From Fibrobacterota bacterium (GTDB lineage: Bacteria > Fibrobacterota > Fibrobacteria > UBA11236), in NCBI GenBank assembly GCA_028287465.1, contig JAQBPO010000076.1, forward strand, positions 1 to 64,000: 64,000 bases of DNA. Direction: 5' to 3'. Positions 35,029 to 43,744 of this stretch are shown here, piece after piece; within the stretch, counting starts at the first letter, position 1, and each line of letters starts with the position of its first letter. The notes under the pieces were generated by a model, which saw only the letters and a list, made by a program, of their open reading frames with translations, made no database searches and had not been told where the DNA came from. The translations under genes were made by a program, and so were the position numbers.

Positions 35029-36264
35029 CTACGGGGCCACCCAGAGATGCGAATACGAATCGCTGGTGAATCCGCCCGAACCGATCTTGAGATAGGCCTG
35101 GGCCTGGTGCAATTCGCCTTCCGGCGCGTCCGCGAGATCGCCGATCTTCACGACGTAGAGATCCCCGTCCCCGCCCAGTTCCTCGTACTTGAGGGCCACG
35201 GCCGTCGCGAAATCCGGATGGGTCGACCATTCCGGTTTGTCGAAGCGCAGGTAGACCTTATCGTCCGGACGCTTGGCCTGCCAGACGATCTTGTTGTCCT
35301 TGTTATAGATCCAAAGGTTCTCGTGAAGCCCTTCCAGGACCGTCCCCCCGGCGATGGTATGGTACGGGACGCCGCCGAACGCCAGGACCATCATGTAATC
35401 CATATGGGTGCTGCCGACGGGATAGGGATTCATGGACGGATTGCATTGCTGCTCATTGTCGCCGAGCAGGTGGAGCTCGTTCCCGGGCTTGTAATACAAG
35501 GCGGAAGCGGCGTAGGAGGTTCCCGCCCAGTTTCCGTCCTTGGAGATGCCGCCGCGGTAGGCCCCGGGAATGCCGGTGATCGAGATGGAGTCCACCGAGG
35601 TGTCGCCCAAGACCTGGACGCGGTAGGTGCTTCCGGCGACCTGGCTGCAATTGGGATTGTAATTGACCAGGCCGGGAAGGGTGGAGAAGTAGACGAAGGT
35701 CTTGCCGCTGTCCACGAACCAATGGGGATCCGCGGTGACGTGGGCCTTGGGGTCGAGCGGAACGCGCCAGGCGTCCGTTTCGCCCGGAACCGCGTCCAGG
35801 ATGAATCCGGGTTTGCCGCGCGTGGTTCCCGCGAAAACGATTTTCTTGCCGTCCGGCGAGAACAACGGGCTGTTGATGGAGCCCACCGCGCCGTTGACGC
35901 CTTCATCCCCATGGGAGATGAGGGATACCTTGGCCTCTCCTCCCGTATAGGAAGCCAGGTACATCTCCCGTTCCCGGGTGAATACCAGCTTCACGTCCTT
36001 TCCGCCGAAAAAGGCCCGGACGGAATCCCCGTCGGCCCATGTCATGCCGGGGATGGAGGTGGTTTTGCCTCGCACCTTCACGGGATGCTTATGGGTGGTG
36101 ACGGAGAAGCGCGGAAGCAGGAGCTTGCCCGCATCCTCGCAGGGAATCCTGGGAGGAGTAACCGGTCCGGTACCCTGTTCCTGGCAGGAGAAGGCCAGAA
36201 GGGCCGCCGTCAGGAGGGGAAAGCGCGTTTTCCAGGCCCGGTGAAAGGCACTATTTTCGGTCAT
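35029..36264 (-). CDS. PD40 beta-propeller lipoprotein, copy 2
   Basis: The 411-residue product has a lipoprotein signal ending LLAFSC (Cys27). Propeller blades are marked by SPLFSPDGKKIVFAG and GGISKDGNWAG. It shares the EWSTHPDFATAVA motif and overall order with the protein at 31760-33079, and ends SYSHLWVAP. The best guess is a surface-exposed binding propeller. It is co-directional with the barrel gene downstream, so the two may form a surface complex (inference from position). Confidence 0.7.
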   Translation of the reverse strand: MTENSAFHRAWKTRFPLLTAALLAFSCQEQGTGPVTPPRIPCEDAGKLLLPRFSVTTHKHPVKVRGKTTSIPGMTWADGDSVRAFFGGKDVKLVFTREREMYLASYTGGEAKVSLISHGDEGVNGAVGSINSPLFSPDGKKIVFAGTTRGKPGFILDAVPGETDAWRVPLDPKAHVTADPHWFVDSGKTFVYFSTLPGLVNYNPNCSQVAGSTYRVQVLGDTSVDSISITGIPGAYRGGISKDGNWAGTSYAASALYYKPGNELHLLGDNEQQCNPSMNPYPVGSTHMDYMMVLAFGGVPYHTIAGGTVLEGLHENLWIYNKDNKIVWQAKRPDDKVYLRFDKPEWSTHPDFATAVALKYEELGGDGDLYVVKIGDLADAPEGELHQAQAYLKIGSGGFTSDSYSHLWVAP

Positions 36265-36722
36265 GGGATCTTCGCCTTTGCTCCACTAAACCTAATGTAT
36301 CCGATCGAACATCGCGGCGCATGCCGCGCGACGGGGTCAATATCCGTTTCCAGCCGGAAAACAGATTCATGGGACCCGGATCCCGTGGAAACGCTTCCCG
36401 CGACGGCGGCCCCCGGAAAAGATAATAGCACCGCCTGTCCCTTGGGATAGTGGTGGATCCCCGGACGCCTGCGCAAGATTCCGTTTCCAGCGGCGAAACG
36501 TATCGCCAGCCATGGAGCTTTATCCCCGTATTTTTAGGGGTTCCTTTACCAACCCAAGACCGAATCCCGGTTTTGGTTCCAAAAATCATGGGCCGGTCCA
36601 TGGAAGCGGCCATAGATTGCGGACTCAAGGAATGCGATCCGGGGTAGGTACCGGGCCGAGGGATTTAAAGCCATCGGCCCGGTTCCGGCGGGGACCCGGG
36701 ATAATCCAAGTCAGGGGGAGTT
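36265..36722. other. Intergenic region between divergent genes
   Basis: This gap separates the minus-strand propeller gene and the plus-strand CE6-like esterase gene. A GCGGC-GCAT-GCCGC hairpin lies near 36330, a small CCCC/GGGG hairpin with an AT-rich loop near 36525, and the 10-base inverted repeat at 36650-36683 close to the esterase start. I see no gene. Confidence 0.4.
36650..36683. promoter_or_regulatory. Ten-base inverted repeat upstream of the CE6-like gene
   Basis: ACCGGGCCGA (36650-36659) and its exact complement TCGGCCCGGT (36674-36683) flank an AT-rich 14-base centre containing TTTAAA. The repeat ends 39 bases before the start codon. It could be an operator around a -10 box or an RNA hairpin in the leader. 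Confidence 0.45.
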
Positions 36723-37787
36723 ATGGCGTTGAAGAGGATAGGCCTGTGCCTATGTCTTTCATTTTTCATGCGCGCCGCGCCGGCCCAAGGCGTGGTGCTG
36801 GGCGGGACCAACGTGCCGAAAGATAAAATCGTGGTCTATATCCTCATCGGCCATTCCAACATGGCCGGGATCGACCTTTCCCATTCGGACGACGTCGCCA
36901 ATCCGATGTGCTGGAACTACCGGGTTTCGACCAAGGCCTGGGTTCCCGCCAAGGAGCCGAAGAACAGCAAGACCGGCGGGCTCTCGGGCAACGGCGCGGC
37001 GGGTCCGGGAATGCCCTTCCTCAAGGGGATGTCCGCGGCCTATCCCGACTACTACTTCGGGGTGGTGACCAATGCCAGCCTATCGGCCACCTGCCGCGGG
37101 GAGAACACCGGCAACAACGGCTCCAACCTGGATCCCTCGGACAACCGGTATTGGGACTCCACCTATCTGTATACGCAGATCGTCGGCGCGGCCAAGGCGA
37201 TACAGAAGGATGTAACCCTGGGCGGCATCCTATGCATGCTGGGGACCGTGGAAGCCACCCGCACAAGCGAGGCCGTGTGCCGGGCCTTCTCCGACGACAT
37301 CACCGAACTGGTCAAGGATATCCGCCGCGACCTGGCGATGCCCAACCTGCCCTTCGTCATGGGCGAATACGAGGCCGGCGCGACCGCGGAATTCAGCCCC
37401 ACCTTGCTCCTCCCCGGCATCATCCAGGCGCAAACCCGACTCATCCCGGGGAAGCTCCCCTTCTCGGCGCTCGTGGATTCGAAGGGCATCGCCATGCTGG
37501 ACAACCATCATTATACCGGCGACAAGGGGCAGCAGGAATGGGCCCGGCGCGCCGTGGCCGTGATCCAGGCCAACAAGTTCTTCCCGGGTTCCGCGACGGG
37601 CATCGCCATTCCGTACGGGAAGGCCTCCGCCGGCGGAATGGCCGCGCATCGCGGCCCGTGGACCTTGACGGCTGCGGGCGCGGAGGTGATCGGGTTCGAG
37701 GACGGGGCCTACCGGATCAACGGCGCGGCCAAAGCCGGCGCGGGACTTGCGTCCCGGCCGCTGGCGATCAAGGCGTCGGCGCGGTGA
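36723..37787 (+). CDS. Secreted SASA/CE6-like carbohydrate esterase
   Basis: The 354-residue product has a signal peptide (about residues 1-22) and an SGNH-type esterase domain. The nucleophile block reads LIGHSNMAG (usual form GQSNM), and the acid/His pair is in LDNHHYTGDKGQQEWA. This matches the sialate-O-acetylesterase / acetyl-xylan-esterase (CE6) group, so it probably removes acetyl groups from polysaccharide. The Gln-to-His change in the first block is uncommon. The last about 40 residues are Gly/Ala-rich. It overlaps the convergent Ig-like lipoprotein gene by 20 bases. GGGGG lies just upstream of the ATG. Confidence 0.8.
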   Translation: MALKRIGLCLCLSFFMRAAPAQGVVLGGTNVPKDKIVVYILIGHSNMAGIDLSHSDDVANPMCWNYRVSTKAWVPAKEPKNSKTGGLSGNGAAGPGMPFLKGMSAAYPDYYFGVVTNASLSATCRGENTGNNGSNLDPSDNRYWDSTYLYTQIVGAAKAIQKDVTLGGILCMLGTVEATRTSEAVCRAFSDDITELVKDIRRDLAMPNLPFVMGEYEAGATAEFSPTLLLPGIIQAQTRLIPGKLPFSALVDSKGIAMLDNHHYTGDKGQQEWARRAVAVIQANKFFPGSATGIAIPYGKASAGGMAAHRGPWTLTAAGAEVIGFEDGAYRINGAAKAGAGLASRPLAIKASAR

Positions 37788-38244
37788 TGTTGATGGCGGT
37801 GGAAAGCGTCGCGGTCGTGGCGGGCTGGGGATTGACGTACGGCTTCACGCGGATCAGCGCTTGCTTGCCGATCAGGCCGACCTTGGCTCCATTGATGAGG
37901 AGCGAGTCCTTGACCGCCCATGCGTAGTTGCCCCAGATGAGCATGGTATTCGAAATGGAACCGCTATGGATATATCCCCAGGATTTCCCTCCGTCCGGGG
38001 AGAGTTCGACGTCCATGGCGTCCGGGGCATCCGCAACGTCCTTGACGGACCACTTGACCCGCAGGGAATCGCCGACCTTGAAGGTTTCGCCGCCCTTGGG
38101 CGAGGTCAGGGTCACCATGGCGCCCGAGGAGGCCGTACCCTTGTCGGAGTCGCAGGCGATGAGGGAATACGCGGACATGCCGGCCAGCAGCGCGGCAACG
38201 GAGAGAGGGATGATCCGGTTCTTGATGATGGGATTGGATTGCAT
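37768..38244 (-). CDS. Ig-like lipoprotein
   Basis: The 158-residue product has a lipoprotein signal ending SLIAC (Cys31) and one Ig-like domain with LTSPKGGETFKVGDSLRVKWSV and LSPDGGKSWGYI, typical of the Kre9/KNH-like surface domain. The protein at 29836-30264 has the same motif order. It probably sits on the outer membrane; partner unknown. It is divergent from the propeller gene at 38460. Confidence 0.75.
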   Translation of the reverse strand: MQSNPIIKNRIIPLSVAALLAGMSAYSLIACDSDKGTASSGAMVTLTSPKGGETFKVGDSLRVKWSVKDVADAPDAMDVELSPDGGKSWGYIHSGSISNTMLIWGNYAWAVKDSLLINGAKVGLIGKQALIRVKPYVNPQPATTATLSTAINITAPTP

Positions 38245-38431
38245 GGGCCTTCCGGGTTCTGGTTTTCCATCCCAAGTTAATGCAGGCGGCCGCAGTTGGC
38301 AAGAGGAAATGATGTTACCGTAACACGCAAGTTTCTTACGCGCAAGATCGATTTTTCAGGGGGATAGATCGGGTCCGTAGGGGACCGGTTGCAGGGCGGA
38401 TCCCGCTTTGCGAGCGGCCGTTTTTTGTACC

Positions 38432-38452
38432 TTATAAAACGTCTTCAGGAGG
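38432..38452 (+). promoter_or_regulatory. -10-like box and strong ribosome binding site of the propeller gene
   Basis: TTATAAAA (38432-38439) is a good -10 candidate, and a full AGGAGG (38447-38452) sits seven bases before the ATG at 38460. The only -35 candidate, TTGCGA at 38408, is 18-19 bases upstream. The SD sequence is among the strongest in the window although the gene it serves is frameshifted. Confidence 0.45.
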
Positions 38453-38459
38453 AATTCGA

Positions 38460-39532
38460 ATGCCGCATAGCCCAGCCCCCCGGAAACCAAAAGCGTCTAT
38501 CCCCGGCTTCCCGCGCCCGTCCGCCGGATGGGCCGCCGCGATCCTGATCGGCCTCGCCGGGCAGGCCGCGCATGCGCTGCCCCCCAAAGGCGCTCCGGTG
38601 CAACCCGAAGCCGCGGAAACCGTCGCGCTGCAGGCGTTGACCAAGGGCCTGAAGGGCAAGATCATCTGGTCCACCTCCCGCGACGCCAATCACGACATCT
38701 ATATCGCCAATATCGACGGGTCGGACGCGAAGCCGCTGACCAAAGGCCCCAAGACCGACTGGTACTCGCATTTCTCCCCGGACGGCAAGGTCGTCCTGTT
38801 CACCCGCTCGAAGATCGATTGGACCATCGAGACGGACGCGAACTATCCGGAGCGTTGGGATACCTGGACCATCAATGCGGACGGCTCCGGCGAGAAGCTG
38901 CTGATCCCGAACTCCACTTGGGCCAACTGGACCCGGGACGGCAAGTCCATCGTCTATTCCCGCGGCCCCAAGGTTTATAAGTGCAACGCGGACGGCGCGG
39001 GCGAGGCCCTGGTCGCGGACATGGATCTGGTCAAGAAAGGCTCCCTGGCCCAGCACCCGTCCCTTTCCGACGACGGCAAGCTCCTGGCCGTCACCCTGCG
39101 CGGCAGCGGACGCGAAACCGGCATCTACAACCTGGAGACCAAGACGTACTTCACCTCCGGAGGAGGCTGCCAGTTCAGCTTCTTCCCGAACGCCCACCGT
39201 TGCATCCGCGTCAACGAGACCGGCATCGGCGGCACCTCCATCTTCGCCTTCGACCTGAAGCCGGACGGGACCCATGGCAAGATCGATGGGGGGAAGATCG
39301 ACGGAAAGAGCATCGTGTTCATGGACATGCCGGGCCGACGCTCCCACAGTACTTCCCGCGCCTCTCCCCCAAAGGGGATTACCTCATCTGGGGCATAACC
39401 CAGAAGGGGCATGATCACGACATCGCGGATTACGAGCTGTTCCTATGGAAGATCGGCGATGCGCCCGAAAAGGCCGCCCGCCTCACCTACCATTCCGGCA
39501 ACGACCGCTGGCCCGACATCCACTTCGAATAA
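38460..39532 (+). pseudogene. PD40/TolB-like propeller protein with a one-base frameshift
   Basis: The first frame encodes a signal-like N-terminus and propeller blades (IIWSTSRDANHDIYIANIDGSD, HFSPDGKVVLFTRS, WTRDGKSIVYS, PSLSDDGKLLAVTL) up to about residue 292 (VFMDMPG). The protein then continues in another frame: PTLPQYFPRLSPKGDYLIWG to the stop at 39532. Restoring one missing C in the GGGCC run near 39332-39336 gives a single 357-residue protein. The total of 1073 bases is one short of a multiple of three. This is either a sequencing or assembly error or a recent loss of function. Coding quality on both sides is intact, which favours an error or a very young mutation. Confidence 0.75.
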
Positions 39533-39553
39533 GCGCAGCGGAAACATACAGCC

Positions 39554-40987
39554 ATGGTATTCACCGAAGACGTCTTCCTGTTCTATTTCCTGCCGTTCGT
39601 CCTGCTCGTCTATTACCTGATCCCCTACCAGGCCGACCCTGCGCCGGGCAAGTCCCGGTATTGGATGCGCAACCTTTGGCTCACCGTGGTGGGCTACGTG
39701 TTCTACTCCTGGTTCGAACCGTGGTTCGTCCTGCCCATGATGTTCACCAATGTGGCCGATTACCTGTTCGGCCTTTACTTGGGCCGGGACGACGTGCCGA
39801 AGGCCAGGCGCAAGCTTGTCCTTATCATCTCCATGTGCATGAACCTGGGGCTGCTGGGCATCTTCAAGTACGGCGTGTTCACCCAGGAGAACCTGAACCA
39901 CCTGCTGGCCGCGGTGGGCCAGGACACATTCAGCGTCCTGCAGATCGCCTTCCCCATCGGCATTTCCTTCTACACCTTCCACAGCATGAGCTATATCATC
40001 GACATCTACCGGGGGGAACGTCCCGTCAAATCCTTCGCGGATTTCTCGTGCTTCGTCTCCCTGTTCCCCCAGCTGGTGGCCGGTCCCATCCTGCGCTACA
40101 ACGTGCTTTCCCAGCAGTTGCACTCCCGCATGCATTCCCTGTCCCTCTTCTCCCGCGGGGTGATGCTGTTCTTCCTGGGCTTCGCCATGAAGATCCTGCT
40201 CGCCAATCCCGTCGGCCGCATCGCGGACGCCGCCTTCGCGGCCCAGCATCCGCATGCCCTGGACGCCTGGTGGGGCGTTCTCGCGTACGCCTTCCAGATC
40301 TATTTCGATTTCAACGGCTATTCGGTGATGGCCCTGGGCCTGGGGATGATGTTCGGCTTCGAGCTGATCCGCAACTTCAACGCGCCGTACCACGCGGACA
40401 GCATCACGGATTTCTGGCGCCGCTGGCACATCTCCCTGTCCACCTGGCTGCGCGAGTACCTGTACATCTCCCTGGGCGGCAACCGCAAGGGAGAGGCCCG
40501 CACCTATATCAACCTGGCCCTGGTCATGCTCCTGGGCGGATTCTGGCACGGTTCCCAATGGCAGTTCATCTTCTGGGGCGGCATCCACGGCACCATGCTC
40601 GGCATCGAGCGCTGGAGCGGCAAGAAGCCTTTCTACGCCAACTCCCCGCGCTGGATGCGCGTTTCCGTGACCTTCCTGGTCGTGCTCATAACCTGGGTCT
40701 TCTTCCGGGCGGACGGCCTGCCGCACGCGTTCAGCTACCTGGGCAGCATGTTCGGCGCCGGCCGACCCGGGCCTTTCGCGGACCTCCTGAAGGCCGAGAT
40801 CTACCATTCCCACGATCTCATCAACATGCTCATCTGCGCCATCGCCATAGCCCAACCCGTGCAGAGCTACGAATTCGGCAAACAACTTTCCTGGGGGCGG
40901 TTCGCGGTCGCGTTCTCCCTGTTCCTCGTGGCCGTGGTGATGATGTACACCCAGGCCTTCAACCCTTTCCTTTACTTCCAGTTCTGA
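39554..40987 (+). CDS. algI-like: MBOAT-family membrane O-acyltransferase (AlgI-like)
   Basis: The 477-residue product has about ten membrane segments and the family pattern of AlgI/PatA/DltB: YYIDIYRGE-like SYIIDIYRGE, FFPQLVAGPILRY-type FPQLVAGPI, and the catalytic region GFWHGSQWQFIFWGGIHG with His332 and His345. These proteins pass acyl groups across the inner membrane for O-acetylation of exopolysaccharide. The AlgJ/AlgX-like partner gene follows after seven bases. Only a weak ribosome binding site is visible at the start. Confidence 0.93.
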   Translation: MVFTEDVFLFYFLPFVLLVYYLIPYQADPAPGKSRYWMRNLWLTVVGYVFYSWFEPWFVLPMMFTNVADYLFGLYLGRDDVPKARRKLVLIISMCMNLGLLGIFKYGVFTQENLNHLLAAVGQDTFSVLQIAFPIGISFYTFHSMSYIIDIYRGERPVKSFADFSCFVSLFPQLVAGPILRYNVLSQQLHSRMHSLSLFSRGVMLFFLGFAMKILLANPVGRIADAAFAAQHPHALDAWWGVLAYAFQIYFDFNGYSVMALGLGMMFGFELIRNFNAPYHADSITDFWRRWHISLSTWLREYLYISLGGNRKGEARTYINLALVMLLGGFWHGSQWQFIFWGGIHGTMLGIERWSGKKPFYANSPRWMRVSVTFLVVLITWVFFRADGLPHAFSYLGSMFGAGRPGPFADLLKAEIYHSHDLINMLICAIAIAQPVQSYEFGKQLSWGRFAVAFSLFLVAVVMMYTQAFNPFLYFQF

Positions 40988-40994
40988 GGCGCCC

Positions 40995-42188
40995 ATGAGA
41001 AAACTGGAATGGACCCTGGTCTCAGCCCTGCTCGCCGTCACCGCCGGCTTCCCCCTGTACCAGGCCGCCCACGAGGCGATCGTCGACAAGGAGATGCCGC
41101 ATGTCTTCAACCTGTTCCTCAGGTCCCCCACCAAGGAGAACCTCCACCGGTGGGACGACAATGCCAAGGACCGCAGCGTATTCGCGAAATGGCTGAGGCC
41201 CGTCACCCTGCAGTTCCGCTACGATGTGCTGGGGGAGATGGCCCCGAAGTCCCTGAAGGGCGAGGAGGATTGGCTCTTCTACAACCAGGACGTGGATTAC
41301 CTGCTGCAGCCGCCGTATACGGACGATCGTTTCTATAAGGGCACCTTCGACACCCTGATCGCGGGCAAGCGCGTGAACGTGCGCAATCCCCTGGTGGCCA
41401 TGGAGGATTTCCGGGCGCGCCTCAAGGCCCGCGGCATCGAACTGCTCCTGGTCCCCATCCCGGGCAAGCCTTCCGTCTATCCCGAAAAGCTCTATCACGG
41501 CATCCATGGCCAGCCGGCCTCCCCTACCCTGGCCCTGCTTGAGGATCTGGGCCGGCGCGGGTTCAACGTGGTGGATCTGTTCTCGCCCATGCTCAAGGCC
41601 AAGGCCGGAGGCGCGCCCCAGCTCTACCTCAAACGGGACACCCATTGGACGCCCCAGGGAATGGAAGTGGCCGCGGAGGCCCTCGCCACGCGCATCCGCT
41701 CCATGCTGCCGGACGCGGATACCGCCATGGTGCTCGGCCCCCAGGATTCCACGGTCTTCACCCCGCGTTACCTGATCAAGGACACCACGGTCGAGCGTTG
41801 GGGCGATATCGCGGAGATGACCAAGGTGCCGGACCGCAAGAAGATCTGGCCCAATGAATCCGTGAAGGCGGAACGCATCTCGGACGCGGTGACGGGTCTT
41901 CCCTACAAGGATGATCCGGCCTCCCCCATCCTCTGGCTCGGGGACAGCTTTTCGCGCATCTACCAGACGGACGCGCCCGGCGCCGCCGGCATCATCGCGC
42001 ACGTGGCGTACCGCCTCAACCGGCCCCTTGCCTCCATCGTCAACGACGGCGGGGCCTCCACCGTGGTGCGCCAGCAACTGGCCAGGCGCGGGGAGATGCT
42101 GGAAGGCAAGAAACTGGTGGTCTGGACCTTCGTCGAACGGGACCTGCGCTTCGGCTCCAAGGGCTGGCAGGTGGAGGAATTGCCATGA
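40995..42188 (+). CDS. algJ-like: AlgJ/AlgX-like SGNH O-acetyltransferase
   Basis: The 397-residue product has an N-terminal hydrophobic anchor (about residues 6-22) and a periplasmic SGNH-type domain. The conserved blocks are D215-T-H217-W (RDTHWTP) and GDS318FS (LWLGDSFSRIY), giving a Ser-Asp-His catalytic set as in AlgJ and AlgX. It should receive acyl groups from the MBOAT partner and place them on a periplasmic polysaccharide. Which polymer is modified is not shown; no synthase or exporter genes lie in the window. Its stop overlaps the GNAT start (ATGA). Confidence 0.9.
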   Translation: MRKLEWTLVSALLAVTAGFPLYQAAHEAIVDKEMPHVFNLFLRSPTKENLHRWDDNAKDRSVFAKWLRPVTLQFRYDVLGEMAPKSLKGEEDWLFYNQDVDYLLQPPYTDDRFYKGTFDTLIAGKRVNVRNPLVAMEDFRARLKARGIELLLVPIPGKPSVYPEKLYHGIHGQPASPTLALLEDLGRRGFNVVDLFSPMLKAKAGGAPQLYLKRDTHWTPQGMEVAAEALATRIRSMLPDADTAMVLGPQDSTVFTPRYLIKDTTVERWGDIAEMTKVPDRKKIWPNESVKAERISDAVTGLPYKDDPASPILWLGDSFSRIYQTDAPGAAGIIAHVAYRLNRPLASIVNDGGASTVVRQQLARRGEMLEGKKLVVWTFVERDLRFGSKGWQVEELP

Positions 42189-42652
42189 ACAATCCGAGCT
42201 TCGCCATTACCCAGGCCGCTCCGGCCGACGTCGCCCTCATCGCTCCGCTTTTCGATGCCTATCGGGTATTCTACGAAGCCGATCCGGACCTTGCCGGCGC
42301 CGTGAGGTACCTGTTGGATCGGCTTACCAAGGGAGAGTCCCGGATCTTTTTCGCCTGGCAGGATGGGCCGGACGGCCGCGAACCCATGGGCTTCACCCAG
42401 CTATACCCCTCCTTCTCTTCCGTATCCATGCAGAGGCTCTGGATCCTCAATGATCTGTACGTCGCGCCGGCCTTCCGCAAGCGCGGAGCAGGCGCCGCCT
42501 TGATGGAACGCGCCCGCGCCTTCGCCCTCGAGGACGGCGCCAAGGGCTTGTCCTTGGCCACCCAGAACCACAACCACTCCGCCCAGGCCCTGTACGAGAA
42601 GATGGGATACGGCCGGGATACGGAATTCCTGCATTTCCACCTGCTCTTCTGA
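42185..42652 (+). CDS. GNAT-family N-acetyltransferase
   Basis: The 155-residue product has the GNAT fold. The acetyl-CoA binding loop is VAPAFRKRGAGAALME, preceded by LNDLYV and followed by LATQNHNHSAQALYEKMGYGRD, typical of the family's last strands. It is cytoplasmic. It is translationally coupled to the AlgJ-like gene by a four-base overlap, but its substrate is unknown; a link to the O-acylation module is only positional. Confidence 0.92.
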   Translation: MNNPSFAITQAAPADVALIAPLFDAYRVFYEADPDLAGAVRYLLDRLTKGESRIFFAWQDGPDGREPMGFTQLYPSFSSVSMQRLWILNDLYVAPAFRKRGAGAALMERARAFALEDGAKGLSLATQNHNHSAQALYEKMGYGRDTEFLHFHLLF

Positions 42653-42659
42653 ACGGTCC

Positions 42660-42675
42660 ATTCTCATTTGTGAAT
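42660..42675. promoter_or_regulatory. TTCACA-N2-TGTGAA element, copy 2 (degenerate)
   Basis: ATTCTCATTTGTGAAT matches 14 of 16 positions of the perfect palindrome at 61949-61964. It lies in the gap before the DUF1080 gene, 137 bases upstream of its start. Confidence 0.4.
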
Positions 42676-42811
42676 AAGATCTTGGCCGCGACCCGGTTTC
42701 CCTGATCCCCGCCAAAGCGCCCCGCATACATTGATCCCCGGCACCCGTTCCGCCAAGCCTATCTCGGCGCGGAACCGCCCCGACCTACCGTCGGCAATCC
42801 AGGGAGAGAAC

Positions 42812-43744
42812 ATGCGTAAACCCGGCAATTACGGCCCATCCGCCTTCACCTTTCCGGCCTATGCATCGGCCATCCTCGCCGCCGCCGTCCTGACCGCGCC
42901 TTGCGCCCCCAAGGCCCAGCAAGGCGACGTCTGGATGAAGCTCATGGACGGCAAGGACCTGACCGGATGGAAATACCGGGCCGGCAACTGGAAGGTGGAC
43001 GCGGCCGCGGGGAGCGCCATCGGTTCCGGGAGCATATCCTTCAATACCTTCCTGATCACGGACAGCCTGTTCAGCGACTTCCACTTCAAGGTCGACGCGC
43101 GGATGCCCGGGACCGGGGGCAAGCGCAATAGCGGCGTCGTCTACCGGGGGAAGATCAGCAATGCCGCCAACTTCGAGGTCGGCGGCTACCAGGCGGACAT
43201 TTCCGACGGCTTCTGGGGCTCCTTCTACCACGAGCAGGGGACCGAATTGCCCTGGACCCCCGTCTCCACCTGTTCGCCGGCGGCCAAGACGGATTGGGCC
43301 ACCCTGGAGATCATCGCCAACAAGGACAAGGTCACGCATCTCGTGAACGGCAAGACCTGTTGGGAGCACTCGGGATTCAAGGTGCTGGACAAAGGCATCA
43401 TCGCCTTGCAGTTGCACAACCCCGGGGATTTCAGCGTGGAGTTCAAGAACGTCTTCATCCAGCCGCTCAACGCCTCCTTCACAATCCCGGCCGACAAGGC
43501 CTATGACAAGGATGGGAAACCCATCACGGTCGTGGGCATCGGCCTCGCGACCGGATCCGGATGGACGGGACATGCGGCCCGTTCCGGAAGGAGCATGGGC
43601 CCTGGAGCCACGGGACTTTCCGCCCTGTCCCTGGAAGGCCTCTACGACGCGGCCGGAAGGGCCATGCCCTCCCTGATGCCGCGCGCGGGCTCAGAACTTC
43701 ATTTGGCGAAAACGGGATTCGGCAAGGACCTTTCCGTCCGCTGA
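42812..43744 (+). CDS. Secreted DUF1080 (3-keto-disaccharide hydrolase-like) protein, copy 2
   Basis: The 310-residue product has a signal peptide (about residues 1-36) and a DUF1080 domain (about 38-225), with VWMKLMDGKDLTGWKY, RNSGVVYRG and LQLHNPGDFSVEFKNVFIQPL as family landmarks. The C-terminal part contains LEGLYDAAGRAMPSL, a D-x-x-G-R tail. GGAGAG lies just upstream of the chosen ATG. It overlaps the convergent C1-protease gene by 46 bases. It is only distantly similar to the DUF1080 protein at 4809-5843. Confidence 0.8.
   Translation: MRKPGNYGPSAFTFPAYASAILAAAVLTAPCAPKAQQGDVWMKLMDGKDLTGWKYRAGNWKVDAAAGSAIGSGSISFNTFLITDSLFSDFHFKVDARMPGTGGKRNSGVVYRGKISNAANFEVGGYQADISDGFWGSFYHEQGTELPWTPVSTCSPAAKTDWATLEIIANKDKVTHLVNGKTCWEHSGFKVLDKGIIALQLHNPGDFSVEFKNVFIQPLNASFTIPADKAYDKDGKPITVVGIGLATGSGWTGHAARSGRSMGPGATGLSALSLEGLYDAAGRAMPSLMPRAGSELHLAKTGFGKDLSVR

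Noticed and set aside
34951-36450. 499-codon open frame on the plus strand
   Set aside because: It is antisense to the propeller lipoprotein gene and has no signal or domain.
39443-41206. 587-codon open frame on the minus strand
   Set aside because: It is antisense to the MBOAT and AlgJ-like genes and has a His/Gln/Glu-rich composition typical of shadow frames.
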